From contig MKWP01000015.1 of assembly GCA_001899805.1 (NCBI GenBank), positions 620,001-684,000 of the forward strand: 64,000 nt of DNA. The letters run 5' to 3'. This document shows, piece by piece, positions 8,817-18,230 of the stretch. A model generated the notes under the pieces. It was not told where the DNA came from and searched no databases. It saw only the letters and a list, made by a program, of their open reading frames with translations. The position numbers and the translations under genes are program-made. Source of the DNA: Lysobacterales bacterium 66-474. GTDB taxonomy: Bacteria > Pseudomonadota > Gammaproteobacteria > Xanthomonadales > Rhodanobacteraceae. Within the stretch, counting starts at the first letter, position 1, and every line of letters begins with the position of its first letter.

Positions 8817-8845
8817 ATGATACGGGCGCCGGCGATGCGGTTCAA
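8817..8845 (-). promoter_or_regulatory. Sigma-70 promoter of the tRNA-Gly/tRNA-Cys transcript
   Basis: On the minus strand TTGAAC (8845-8840) is followed after exactly 17 bases by TATCAT (8822-8817). The -10 box ends 11 bases before the first base of tRNA-Gly. Spacing and both hexamers fit a strong housekeeping promoter for stable RNA. Confidence 0.75.
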
Positions 8846-9020
8846 GCCTGTTTATGAGCCCAATGCATCTTGTTCTTGCCGCCAAGGTAGCCGCGAATGG
8901 GCGGGTGTACGACGCGCCCGGGCGGCGGTGGGATCGGCCGATTCGCAGGTACGCTGCTGGAAGGCGGGCGTCGAAATACGATGTATCCTGACCTCGGGAA
9001 GACGTACCGAGGATTTCGTC

Positions 9021-9776
9021 GTGCGTCACCAAAGGGACCACCCGCCGATCAACCCCCGATTCCCGGACACCAGTTGGGGGCTCGTGCTTGCAACTCGGGT
9101 TGACGCGAACGCCGGCAATGCCTTGGCCATCCTTTGTCGCCGTTACTGGCCACCCGTCTATGCGAGCCTGCGCCGGCAGGGGCTTCCTCCAGCGGATGCC
9201 GAGGATTTGACGCAGGGGTTCTTTCTTCATCTGATCGAGCGCGGCATCGCGGCGCGGGCAGACCCGCAGCGCGGACGGTTCCGTTCGTTCCTGTTCGGCA
9301 GCTTGCGCCGGTTTCTCGCCGACGATCGCGAGCGGGTACACGCACTGAAGCGCGGCGGCGACTCCGTTTGGGTGCCGATCGACGTCGCCGAAACCGAAGC
9401 AAGCCTGAATTTCGACGCCCGGAGCGGAGTGCCATTCGAACTGCAATTCGATCGGCAGTGGGCACGCACGGTCGTGAAGAACGCATTGGATGCATTGGGT
9501 ACGGAATACACCGGACAGGGACAGACCCTCGAATACGAGACTCTGAGGCCGTGCCTGGATCCCGGTGCCGAGGCGCCCTCCTATGCAGCGCTGGCAAGGC
9601 ATCTGGATCGCAGTGAAGGCGCGGTAAAGGTCGCCGTGCACCGGTTGCGGAAACGCTTTCGGGAAGCGCTCCGCGGAGAAATCGGCTGCACCGTGGCAAC
9701 CGCAGGGGAAATCGAGGACGAACTGGCCTATCTGCGCAACGTGCTTGCCGTAAGTCCGACGATTGAACCGACATGA
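9021..9776 (+). CDS. ECF-like RNA polymerase sigma factor paired with a Ser/Thr kinase
   Basis: A 251-residue sigma-70-family protein. Region 2 spans about residues 25-100 (ILCRRYWPPVYASLRRQG, then DAEDLTQGFFLHLIE and RGRFRSFLFGSLRRFLADDRER). Region 4 with a helix-turn-helix lies near 190-220 (YAALARHLDRSEGAVKVAVHRLRKRFREAL). This DTSWGLV...RGRFRSFL type is common beside Ser/Thr kinases in Planctomycetes, Acidobacteria and some Xanthomonadales. GTG 9021 is chosen because AGGA sits 7 bases upstream and the family's N-terminus (PDTSWGLVL) begins shortly after; an upstream ATG at 8817 lies in the tRNA promoter. Its stop overlaps the kinase start (ATGA), so the pair is translationally coupled. 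Control by the kinase is inference. Confidence 0.85.
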   Translation: MRHQRDHPPINPRFPDTSWGLVLATRVDANAGNALAILCRRYWPPVYASLRRQGLPPADAEDLTQGFFLHLIERGIAARADPQRGRFRSFLFGSLRRFLADDRERVHALKRGGDSVWVPIDVAETEASLNFDARSGVPFELQFDRQWARTVVKNALDALGTEYTGQGQTLEYETLRPCLDPGAEAPSYAALARHLDRSEGAVKVAVHRLRKRFREALRGEIGCTVATAGEIEDELAYLRNVLAVSPTIEPT

Positions 9777-12482
9777 ACACCACGCGGGCCGGCTCCTTGC
9801 GCTGCCCCTCTTGCGGCAGCTTGCGCGATCCATCGCTGCCGGATGAACTGTGCGCGCGTTGCCTGCTCGACGCCGCGCTTTCGTCGGAGACAACGGAGGA
9901 CGGCGGCAGCGACGACGAACATGAAACCGCTGCATTCGCCCGGCGCAGGATCGGACGCTACTCGCTGACGGGGGAAATCGCGCGCGGCGGCGCCGGCATC
10001 GTCTATCGCGCCTGGCAGGACGATCTGGGCCGCGAAGTCGCCTTGAAAATGTTGACGCAGGAGCGGCTGGAAACCAGGGAGGCACGCGATCGCTTCCGTC
10101 GCGAGGCGGAATTGATGGCCGGGCTGGACCATCCCGGCATCCTGCCCGTCTACGAGGTCGGCGAACACGAGGGCCTGCCGTACTACTGCATGAAGCTGGC
10201 CGAGGGCGGCAATCTCGCGCAGCGCATCCCGGGGCTGCGCGGGCGTTATCGCGATGTCGCGGACCTGTTGGCGTCGATCGCGCATGCGGTCGCTTACGGC
10301 CATGCCCGCGGCGTGCTGCATCGCGACCTGAAACCCTCGAACATCGTGATCGACGCATCTGGCCGATGCCTGCTGACCGACTTCGGGTTGGCGCGGCGCA
10401 TGGCGGTGGAAAGCACGCTGACGGGCGTGGACGCATTGATCGGTACACCGCGCTATGTCGCGCCGGAAGTGCTGACCACCGCCGGCGCCCAGCTCACCGC
10501 GGCCGCCGACGTGTACGGGCTCGGCGCGATCCTCTACGAATTGCTGACCGGCCGGGCCCCGTTCGCGGAACTGACGCCGCTCCAGATCCTGCAACAGATC
10601 GCCACGCGCCGACCCATTGCGCCGCGCCGCATCGATGCAAGGATTCCAGGCGAGCTGGAAACAATCTGCCTGCGCTGCCTCGAGAAGCGGCCCGGCGATC
10701 GTTACCCGTCGGCCGCGGCGTTCGCCGATGCCCTGGAAGGATGGCAACGCGGAGCCTCTTCGCGCCAGAAGTCCAGTCTGCAAAGACTGACACGGCGCAT
10801 CCTGCCTTCGCGGCGGCGTGTGTGGGCGTGGAGCACGCTGGCGCTTGCGACCGGGTGCGTGATCGCCGCGGCCATCCTGCTGGTGCACTACAGGGATTAT
10901 CTGCTGACGCCGGATCCGCGCGTCGCCACGCGCACGCTCGCCGTGCTACCCGCCGATTTACCCAATCCATCGCCCACCGAACTCGCCGCGACTCGCGCGA
11001 TTTCGGCGAAGTTGCAGGGGATGCGCGCACTCGGCGTGCTTCCGATCGAAGGCGTGTTGCGGCGAGCGCGGCAGAAGGATTTTCCGCAGGGCACACTGCT
11101 GCGTGGAATGTCACTGGGCGCATTTGTCCAGGTAAAAGTGCGCTCGGAAGGCCCGCAATCTCCGGTCAAGATTCGAGCAGTCGATGAGCTACGCAGTGAA
11201 ATTCTCTGGCAGGGCGAAGCACAGGCTGGAAACCTCGACGATCTTGCCAAGCGTTTGCGTGTCGCGCTGGAGGCGAAGCGCCAACAGCAACCACCGGAAG
11301 CAAATGTCCCGCGCGCGGCGCTGGCTGCGGATTTGCGGGGCGTTGAGCTCGTCCAACGCTATGAGAACGCCTCCAACGACGCTGCGATCGAAGCGTTCCA
11401 ACAGGCGATCGCGATCGATCCCAAGTTTGCGCTGGCACACGCGGACCTTTCCCTTGCGTACGGACAACGTGCCAAACGCTATGGCGGCGCCGCCTTCTGG
11501 AACGATGCCGCGATCACCGAAGCCGGGCGCTCATTGAGCCTCGATCCCCGCCTGGCATCGGCTTGGGACACCCTTGCCCTGGCTTATTACTACCGGGGCT
11601 GGTTCCAGCGCGCGCGTGCCACCTATCAACGCGCCCGCGCTTGGGGGGGGGCGCGAAGACTTCATGCTAGGGGTCCTCGACTATCAATTGGGTCGTTTCG
11701 ACGATAGCTTCCAGTTGGCCCGGCACAACCTGGAGTTTTCCCGACGCGGGGCCGGCGAGCTGTATTGGGCCGCCGAGCCCTTGATCGCGGTGGGCGAGAT
11801 CGATGCAGGCGAACACTGGATGCGCGCCGCGATCGCAGCCGAACCGCACGCCGGCAAGCGCCGGTTGATGGAAGCCGAGATCGCCCGCTACCGGGGCGAT
11901 TTCAAGCGTTGCCGCGAGCTTGCCGGTTCGCTGGATCCAGACCTGGTTTCCGGCGGCAGCGGTTGGGCCAACGACTTCGCACGCACCTGCGCCGAGCAGC
12001 AGCACGATTGGGCTGGCGCATTGATCCTGCTGCAACACGAATTGCAGCATTACGCTGGCGGCACCGGCGACATTTCCCTCCATGACCCCTTGCTGGAGCA
12101 AGCGGTGCTGTTGCGGCAGCTCGGCCGCCGTGCCGAAGCCGCGCCGGCGATCGCCAGGGCCAGGCAGATCGAGCAGGCCGCGCTCGACAGCGGCGACGAA
12201 TACTTCGGGCATTCCCTGCGCATGGCTGCGATCCTGCGCATGGAAGGCGACAGCGACGGCGCCTACCGCATGCTCGATGGAGCTGCTGCGCGTGGCCTGA
12301 CCAGCAATCCCCGCACCGATGGCAGTTACGAGTTCCTGCCGTTCCAGGGAGATGCTCGCCTCGCGGCTTGGCAAAAGGCCTCGCGCGTCAAGGTGGCGGG
12401 GATGCGCCAGCGCATCCAGATGATGCTGAAGCAAGCGGGCTACCTGCCCACGGCCTTCGAGGCCGCAACCCGCGGTCTGTAA
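9773..12482 (+). CDS. Transmembrane Ser/Thr protein kinase with TPR-like C-terminus, frameshifted at a G9 tract
   Basis: Eukaryotic-type protein kinase read here across a frameshift. The N-terminus has a zinc-ribbon-like pair of cysteines (C11/C14 and C27/C30). The kinase domain (about residues 60-330) shows GEIARGGAGIVYRAW, the Lys in VALKML, the catalytic HRDLKPSNIVID, DFGLA and APEVL. One membrane helix lies near 349-372, followed by an extracytoplasmic region with TPR-like helices (VQRYENASNDAAIEAFQQAI). At the G9 run (11643-11651) the frame closes 18 codons later, while the next frame continues the TPR region to 12482. Deleting one G gives a continuous protein of about 902 residues. This may be a true mutation, a phase-variable tract or a sequencing error. 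It is coupled to the sigma factor upstream. Confidence 0.8.
11643..11651 (+). repeat. Homopolymeric G9 tract at the kinase frameshift
   Basis: Nine consecutive Gs lie exactly where the reading frame of the kinase's TPR region must change by one base. Eight Gs would restore a single open frame from 9773 to 12482. Such tracts are prone both to replication slippage and to base-calling error. Confidence 0.9.
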
Positions 12483-12506
12483 CCAGGGGCTTCCGATTTC
12501 CGGAGT

Positions 12507-12539
12507 GATGGTGAAAGCCCACCAAGGGCTTTCACCATC
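12507..12539 (+). other. Perfect 14-bp hairpin between the kinase and the HAF-repeat gene
   Basis: GATGGTGAAAGCCC pairs without mismatch with GGGCTTTCACCATC around a 5-base loop (ACCAA). It lies in the 78-base gap, 24 bases after the kinase stop, and the GGAGG ribosome-binding site of the next gene begins a few bases later. There is no T-run after it, so it is more likely a transcript-stabilising or attenuating structure than an intrinsic terminator. Confidence 0.6.
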
Positions 12540-12560
12540 CACTTCGGGAGGAAATCAGCC

Positions 12561-14066
12561 ATGTTCCACATGCATCGTCTGGGAGCTGCATTGGCGGCGC
12601 TGCTCGTCGCGGCCCCCGCAGCGTTGAACGCTGCATCGCCAACGGCATCAAATCAGCAACATCAGGCGCGCTACCGGGGTACACAAGAAGGCATGCCACG
12701 GCCGCACGACGCCATCACGCGGAAAAGTCCGCTTCGTCGCGTCGCCACAGTTCCCGGGACCGCGTCCGTGCCACCGGGCTACCCGCGCTATCGGCTTGTC
12801 GATCTTGGCACGCTCGGCGGACCGGAGAGCAACACGATCTTCCCGGGGCGCACCCTCAACAACCGCGGCGCAGTCATCGTCAGTTCGGAAACTGCCGTGC
12901 CCGATCCGAATTGCTTTCTGGACTGCTACTGGGCCCACGCCATAGTGCGGCGTCCGAACGGCCGAATCGTCGAGCTGCCTTTCCCCGTAGGCATCGACCC
13001 GACCATCAACACCAGCCTCGCCGCCGACATCGGGGCCAACGGACAGACTGGAGGTTTCGTCACCAATGGCTTGATGGACCCGCTGACCGGTTTTCCGCAA
13101 CTGCGACCCGTGGTCTGGGGAGTCTTCGGCGGCGTGTGGGATCTTGGAACCTTCGGCGGGAACTCCGGACAAGTGAACATGCTCGGTCTCTGGGGCAACG
13201 CGGTGGGCATGGCGCTCAACCAAGTACCTGAAGACCCGGATTTCGCGAGCTTCATGAATGGCTTCATTCCGGCGGCAACGCAGGCACGCGCGTTTCTCTG
13301 GGGGGGAGGAAGGCTTCGCGACTTGGGCACGCTGGGTGGCAACGATGCAGCAGCTTTCGCGATCAACGGGTCCGGCACCATCTACGGGATCTCGTACACC
13401 GACACGGTCGCCAACGATTCCACCGGACTTCCCACCACGCACCCGTTCCTGTGGAAGAACGGCTCGATGCAGGACTTGGGTACCTTGGGCGGCACGCTGG
13501 CTATCGTGGGAGATGGTCTTGTCGGAGGATCGTGGGGAGCCACGCTCAACGACCGCGGTCAGGCGATCGGGACTTCCACGCTGGCGGGCGACGAGACCTG
13601 GCATGCCTTCCTGTGGGACAAAGGCAAGATGATCGATCTCGGCACGCTCGGTGGCGACAACTCGGAAGCACTCGCCATCAACGAACGCGGCTGGGTCATG
13701 GGGCGCTCGGATTACTCGCCAGACAGTCCCAACCATCACGCGGTGTTGTGGCGCGATGGAACCAAGACGGACCTCGGTGTCGTCGCGCCTTGCCTGAACT
13801 CCACCGCGACGGCGGCGAATTCGCTCGGGGACGTGGTGGCCGATCTTGGCTATTGCACGGATGACCCGAGTGATCTCGATTTCAATAGCGCGTTCATGTG
13901 GCGCCCGGGCAGAGAGATCGTTGACCTCAACAGATTGGTCGTCCCGGCTTCCAACATGCACATCGAATCCGCGTTCGGCATCAACGACAAAGGCGAGATC
14001 GCGGCGAATGCCTTGCTTCCCACGGGTGAGCTTCACGCCATTTTGCTCGTGCCTGTGTCGCAGTAA
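12561..14066 (+). CDS. Secreted HAF-repeat protein
   Basis: A 501-residue protein with an N-terminal signal peptide (hydrophobic core LGAALAALLVAAPAAL, cleavage expected near residues 23-26). It then carries about six copies of the HAF-type repeat, each starting DLGTLGG or a close variant (near residues 77, 194, 254, 306, 355 and 400) followed by A-x-N-x-x-G-x-V/I-x-G. These repeats occur in extracellular proteins of unknown function. A GGAGG ribosome-binding site precedes the ATG. Following the sigma factor and kinase on the same strand, it is a candidate output of that regulatory pair (inference). A GC-rich hairpin lies after the stop. Confidence 0.85.
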   Translation: MFHMHRLGAALAALLVAAPAALNAASPTASNQQHQARYRGTQEGMPRPHDAITRKSPLRRVATVPGTASVPPGYPRYRLVDLGTLGGPESNTIFPGRTLNNRGAVIVSSETAVPDPNCFLDCYWAHAIVRRPNGRIVELPFPVGIDPTINTSLAADIGANGQTGGFVTNGLMDPLTGFPQLRPVVWGVFGGVWDLGTFGGNSGQVNMLGLWGNAVGMALNQVPEDPDFASFMNGFIPAATQARAFLWGGGRLRDLGTLGGNDAAAFAINGSGTIYGISYTDTVANDSTGLPTTHPFLWKNGSMQDLGTLGGTLAIVGDGLVGGSWGATLNDRGQAIGTSTLAGDETWHAFLWDKGKMIDLGTLGGDNSEALAINERGWVMGRSDYSPDSPNHHAVLWRDGTKTDLGVVAPCLNSTATAANSLGDVVADLGYCTDDPSDLDFNSAFMWRPGREIVDLNRLVVPASNMHIESAFGINDKGEIAANALLPTGELHAILLVPVSQ

Positions 14067-14128
14067 CGTTCCGGCCGGGATACACGCGGACGGATCTGCT
14101 GTTGGGGTGCAAGCCGTCCATCGACAAG

Positions 14129-14153
14129 CCGCGGCCGCGCCATGCGGCCGCGG
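14129..14153. other. GC-rich hairpin between convergent HAF-repeat gene and pgsA
   Basis: CCGCGGCCGC pairs perfectly with GCGGCCGCGG around a 5-base loop. It lies 63 bases after the HAF-gene stop and 13 bases beyond the pgsA stop, where the two genes converge. It may end transcription from both sides, but neither strand has a convincing T-run. Confidence 0.5.
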
Positions 14154-14165
14154 CATCGGCTTGCT

Positions 14166-14783
14166 TCAAGGTCCGGGACCGGTTCCCTCGCCCGGCATCC
14201 GGCCACTTTTCAGGACCGGCCACGCGGCCTGCATGTAGGCCAACCCGGACCAGATGGTCAGGATCGCCGCGAACACCAGCAGCCCCTCGCCCACCTTCCA
14301 CGCGCGCAATACGGTGGCGTCCTTGTCGCGTTCCCACAGCAGGATCAGGATCGCGACGATCTGCATCACCGTCTTGAACTTGCCGACCCATTGCACCTTG
14401 ACGCGTGCGCGTTCGCCCACGAACGCCATCCATTCGCGCAATGCGGAAACCGTGATCTCGCGACCGACGATCACCGCGCTGGTGACCGCGAGCAACGGAG
14501 TGGGATGGCTCTGCACCAGCACGAACAGCGTCACCGCGATCATCAGCTTGTCCGCGACCGGGTCGAGGAACGCGCCGAACGCCGATTCCATGTGCCAGCG
14601 CCGCGCGATCCAGCCATCCAGCCAGTCGGTGATCGACGCCAGCGCGAACACCGCGACCGCCGCGATGTTGGCGAACCGCAGCGGGATCGCCTCGATCGCA
14701 TCGTGCGAATAGAACACCACCACCATCACCGGCAGCAGCAGCACCCGGAGCAACGTCAGCCAGGTTGGCAGGTTGATGCGCAA
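14166..14783 (-). CDS. pgsA: CDP-diacylglycerol-glycerol-3-phosphate 3-phosphatidyltransferase PgsA
   Basis: Membrane enzyme making phosphatidylglycerophosphate, the first committed step to phosphatidylglycerol and cardiolipin. The 205-residue product begins with MRINLPTWLTLLRVLLLPV and shows the complete CDP-alcohol phosphotransferase motif near residues 54-75 (DGWIARR, then FGAFLDPVADK), with all catalytic Asp residues present. It lies 52 bases after uvrC in the same direction, the usual uvrC-pgsA order. In Pseudomonas-type genomes tRNA-Gly and tRNA-Cys follow directly; here a 5-kb module intervenes. Confidence 0.95.
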   Translation of the reverse strand: MRINLPTWLTLLRVLLLPVMVVVFYSHDAIEAIPLRFANIAAVAVFALASITDWLDGWIARRWHMESAFGAFLDPVADKLMIAVTLFVLVQSHPTPLLAVTSAVIVGREITVSALREWMAFVGERARVKVQWVGKFKTVMQIVAILILLWERDKDATVLRAWKVGEGLLVFAAILTIWSGLAYMQAAWPVLKSGRMPGEGTGPGP

Positions 14784-14835
14784 GCCACGTTCTCCGAATC
14801 AATCGGACAAGTGTGGCACAACGTCCAAGGACACG

Positions 14836-16656
14836 TCAGCCGTGCAGGAATGCGTGGATCCTCTCGGCCAGTTCGCGGTTGATGCCGCGCACGCGGCAGA
14901 GTTCCTCGACGCCGGCCGCGACCACGCCGGCATGTCCTCCGAACGCCTTCAGCAAGGCTGCGCGACGGGACGCGCCGATGCCCGGCACGTCTTCCAGCAG
15001 GCCGCGCTCGCGCGCCTTTTCGCGGCGCTTGCGGTGGCCGGTGATCGCGAAGCGGTGGGCCTCGTCGCGCACCGCGTCGATCAGGTGCAGGGCCGGCGAA
15101 TCCGGCCCCGGTTCCAGCACCTTGCCGCTGTCGCCCAGCACCAGGGTTTCCTCGCCCACGCGCCGTGACGGCCCCTTGGCCACCCCGATCACTTCGATGC
15201 CGGTGACGCCCAGCTCGCGCAATACATCCAGCGCCTGCGCGACCTGGCCTTTTCCGCCATCGATCAGCAATACGTCGGGCGCCTCGCCTTCGCCGCGCGC
15301 CAGCGGCTTGAAACGGCGTTCCAGCGCCTGCCGCATCGCCGCGTAATCGTCGCCGCCGGTGATGCCGCGGATGTTGAAGCGGCGGTAGCGCTGCTTCAGC
15401 GGACCCTCGGGTCCGAACACCACGCACGACGCCACGGTCTCCTCGCCCATGGTGTGGCTGATGTCGAAGCATTCGACGCGCATCGGCACCCCGTCGAGTT
15501 GCAGCAGTTCGCGCAGCGCCTCGAAACGGGCGTGCAGCGTCTGTCTGCTCGAAAGCCGCGCCAGCAAGGCCGCTTCGGCGTTGCGCGCGGCAAGCTCCAC
15601 GAAGCGCGCGCGCTCGCCGCGCACCCGCCATTTCAACGTGATCTCGTGCCCGCGCTGCGCGGACAGCATCTCGGAAAGCGCCGCCGCGTCGGCGGGTTCG
15701 CGATCGCACACCACTTCGGCCGGCGCCGGCTGGTCGAGGTAGTACTGCGCGAGGAACTGGCCCAGCACGTCTTCCGGCGAATCGTCGAAGGACAGTTTCG
15801 GGAAATGATCGCGCGAGCCGAGGCTGATGCCGTTGCGGAAGAACAGCACCGACACGCAGCCGATGCCGGCTTCCACCCGGCATGCGAACACGTCCATGTC
15901 GGCGCTCGCGCCCTGCACGTAGCTGTGCGCCTGCAGGCCACGCAGCGTCGCGATCTGGTCGCGCAGGCGCGCGGCGCGCTCGTAATCCCGGAGCGCGCTC
16001 GCGGCTTCCATTTTCGCCGACAGGTCGTCCAGCACCGCGTCGTTGCGGCCTTCCAGGAACATCACCGCATGGCGCACGTCTTCCGCGTATTCCTCGGCCC
16101 CGATGAAAGCCACGCACGGCGCGGTGCAGCGTCCGATCTGGTACTGCAGGCACGGCCGCGTGCGGTTGCGGAAATAGCTGTTCTCGCAGTTGCGGATGCG
16201 GAACAACCGTTGCATCAGCGTGATGCTTTCGCGCACCGCATGCGCGCTGGGATACGGCCCGAAGTAACGGCCCTTCTCGCGCTTGGCGCCGCGGTGGAAC
16301 ACGATGCGCGGGAACGGATCATCCGACACGAAGATGTACGGATAGCTCTTGTCGTCGCGCAACATGATGTTGTAGCGCGGCTTCAGCGACTTGATCAGCT
16401 GCGCCTCCAGCAGCAGCGCCTCGCCTTCGGTGCGCGTCAGCGTCACCTCCATGCGCGCGATCTGCGACACCATCGAGGCGATGCGCGGTTCCAGCTGCGG
16501 CTTCAGGAAGTAATTGCCGACGCGCTTCCTGAGATTGCGTGCCTTGCCGACGTACAGCAACGCGTCGTCCGCGCCGAACATGCGGTACACGCCGGGCGAA
16601 GTGGTGAGGGTGCGAACGAAGGCCTTGCCGTCGAAGGCCGTTGCATCGGAAGACAT
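14836..16656 (-). CDS. uvrC: Excinuclease ABC subunit C
   Basis: Nuclease of nucleotide excision repair, 606 residues, the normal length. The GIY-YIG domain is at the N-terminus (GVYRMFGADDALLYVGKARNLRKRVGNYF split by a few residues, about 20-48). The UVR motif region, a cysteine-rich CxxY region (CLQYQIGRCTAPC), the RNase H-like second nuclease (CFDISHTMGEETVASCVVF) and the C-terminal helix-hairpin-helix (DVPGIGASRRAALLKAFGG) follow. ATG 16656 gives the standard N-terminus (MSSDATAFDGKAFV); the frame stays open far upstream but only as antisense-type noise over the NHL gene. Confidence 0.96.
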   Translation of the reverse strand: MSSDATAFDGKAFVRTLTTSPGVYRMFGADDALLYVGKARNLRKRVGNYFLKPQLEPRIASMVSQIARMEVTLTRTEGEALLLEAQLIKSLKPRYNIMLRDDKSYPYIFVSDDPFPRIVFHRGAKREKGRYFGPYPSAHAVRESITLMQRLFRIRNCENSYFRNRTRPCLQYQIGRCTAPCVAFIGAEEYAEDVRHAVMFLEGRNDAVLDDLSAKMEAASALRDYERAARLRDQIATLRGLQAHSYVQGASADMDVFACRVEAGIGCVSVLFFRNGISLGSRDHFPKLSFDDSPEDVLGQFLAQYYLDQPAPAEVVCDREPADAAALSEMLSAQRGHEITLKWRVRGERARFVELAARNAEAALLARLSSRQTLHARFEALRELLQLDGVPMRVECFDISHTMGEETVASCVVFGPEGPLKQRYRRFNIRGITGGDDYAAMRQALERRFKPLARGEGEAPDVLLIDGGKGQVAQALDVLRELGVTGIEVIGVAKGPSRRVGEETLVLGDSGKVLEPGPDSPALHLIDAVRDEAHRFAITGHRKRREKARERGLLEDVPGIGASRRAALLKAFGGHAGVVAAGVEELCRVRGINRELAERIHAFLHG

Positions 16657-16760
16657 GCTGGAATTGTATCCGCGCCGGGCCGCGCGGCCTGGTCGTTCGT
16701 CGAGCAGACCAACATGACATCGGGTCCGGCTTCCATGCGATCTGCAACGCCGCGCCGCGC

Positions 16761-18230
16761 TTATTCGTCCACCGGCACCCGCTCGCAAGTCCCGCGCTCG
16801 GGATCGATGCGCAGGATCGCGTGGTCGTTGCGGTCCGCGACCCACAGCGAACCGGCCGCGAACGACAAGCCCTGCGGTTCGTGCAGCGGGTAGTCGAACT
16901 GCAGGGTCGCGGTTTCGCCACTGTAGGGATCGAGCACGCACAGGCGGTCGTTGCAGGTGTCGGCCACGTACACGCGGTTCTCCTCGGCCGCAAGCCCGCA
17001 CGGATAGGCAAGCCGCGCCTTGCGGCCGGCGCCGTCGTGGTTGCCCGGTTCCCACGCCGACGTGCCGATCAACGTGGTCAGCGCGAGGTCGGTGAAGCGC
17101 AGGCGCCGGATCGCGTTGCCGCCTGCGTCCGCCACCAGCAACTGGCCCGGCATCAGCGCCAGCGCCATCGGCTGCGACAACGACGAACGGCCGCCGATGC
17201 CGTCGCGCACTTCGCTGCGCCCGTCGCCGGCAATGGTTTCGACCTGCTGGTGGCGCATGTCGATGCGCAATATCTGGTGCTGGCCGCTGGCCGCGACGTA
17301 CAGGACGTCTCCGTCCACGGCCAACGCATGCGGCGCGTTGACCGCGGCGCGCAGGCCGCCGCCCTGGTCCTCGACGTTGGCGTACGCCGGCCTTCCCGCA
17401 CCGAGTACCGTTTCCACCTCGCCGGCTTCGAGCCGGATGCGGCGCACGGCATGGTTGCCGGCGTCGGCGACGTACAGCACGTCGTGATCGATCGCGAGTC
17501 CCTGCGGGAGCTGCAGGCCGCACGCAGCCAGTTGCCCGTCCCAGTTGCCCGGCGTCCCCGACCCGAACTGCCGCAACACCCTGCCGTCGTGGCTGCACTC
17601 GAGGATGCGGTGGTGGCCGGTGTCGCTGACGTACAGGCGATCCCCGGTCGCGAGCGCGTGCGCGGGAAACGCCAGCGGGCTGACGGGTTCGGCGCGCACG
17701 TCCGGCGACGACGCGGGCGCGCGTACCGGCGGCGCGCCATCGGCATGCTGCAACTCGTCACGCAACTGCATGACGGCGTCTTCGATTTCCTGGCTGCGGC
17801 CTTCGCCGACGAGGCGCGCGGCCAGCCTGCCGTGCGCATCGACCAGCAAGGTGGTGGGCCACGCGGAAATCGTGTACTGCTTCCACGCCAGCCATTCGGC
17901 GTCGTTGGCGACCGGCGCGCGCAGGCGGTTGCGGTGCGCGGCCTTCAGCACCGCGGCGTCGGATTGCTGGGACGCGTAGCGGGGCGTGTGCACGCACACC
18001 GGCACGAACGCGCCCGGCAATTTCTTTTCCAGCCTGCGCATTTCGCCGACCAGGTTCGAACTGCTGACGCTGCATCCATTCCAGAAGACCATCAGCACGA
18101 CCTGCCCGCGCCAGTCGGCCAGGCGCGGCCGCTCGCGCCGGTTGACCCAGTGCAGCGCGTCGGGGAGCTCGGGCAGCAACGGCCGCGAGCCGCTGCGCAC
18201 CGGATCGAACGGGATGTCGCCGGCAATCAT
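16761..18230 (-). CDS. Thioredoxin-like/NHL-repeat protein (NHLRC2-like)
   Basis: A 489-residue protein. Residues about 25-160 form a thioredoxin-like domain (LADWRGQVVLMVFWNGCSVSS ... WPTTLLVDAHGRL), but the usual CxxC is reduced to a single Cys (NGCSVSSSN). The rest carries repeated NHL beta-propeller blades, recognisable as P-x-G-L/LA ... LYVADAGNHAVRRI, LYVAASGQHQILRI, LLVADAGGNAIRRL and VYVADTCNDRLCVL. The arrangement resembles NHLRC2. There is no signal peptide, so it is probably cytoplasmic. It overlaps the phosphatase gene upstream by four bases. Confidence 0.82.
   Translation of the reverse strand: MIAGDIPFDPVRSGSRPLLPELPDALHWVNRRERPRLADWRGQVVLMVFWNGCSVSSSNLVGEMRRLEKKLPGAFVPVCVHTPRYASQQSDAAVLKAAHRNRLRAPVANDAEWLAWKQYTISAWPTTLLVDAHGRLAARLVGEGRSQEIEDAVMQLRDELQHADGAPPVRAPASSPDVRAEPVSPLAFPAHALATGDRLYVSDTGHHRILECSHDGRVLRQFGSGTPGNWDGQLAACGLQLPQGLAIDHDVLYVADAGNHAVRRIRLEAGEVETVLGAGRPAYANVEDQGGGLRAAVNAPHALAVDGDVLYVAASGQHQILRIDMRHQQVETIAGDGRSEVRDGIGGRSSLSQPMALALMPGQLLVADAGGNAIRRLRFTDLALTTLIGTSAWEPGNHDGAGRKARLAYPCGLAAEENRVYVADTCNDRLCVLDPYSGETATLQFDYPLHEPQGLSFAAGSLWVADRNDHAILRIDPERGTCERVPVDE

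Noticed and set aside
8817-9020. N-terminal extension of the sigma factor from the ATG at 8817
   Set aside because: The first bases are the -10 element of the tRNA promoter, the added residues have no family similarity, and GTG 9021 has an AGGA at proper distance.
14129-14153. Rho-independent terminator for the HAF gene or pgsA
   Set aside because: The stem is strong but no T-run follows on either strand; kept only as a hairpin.
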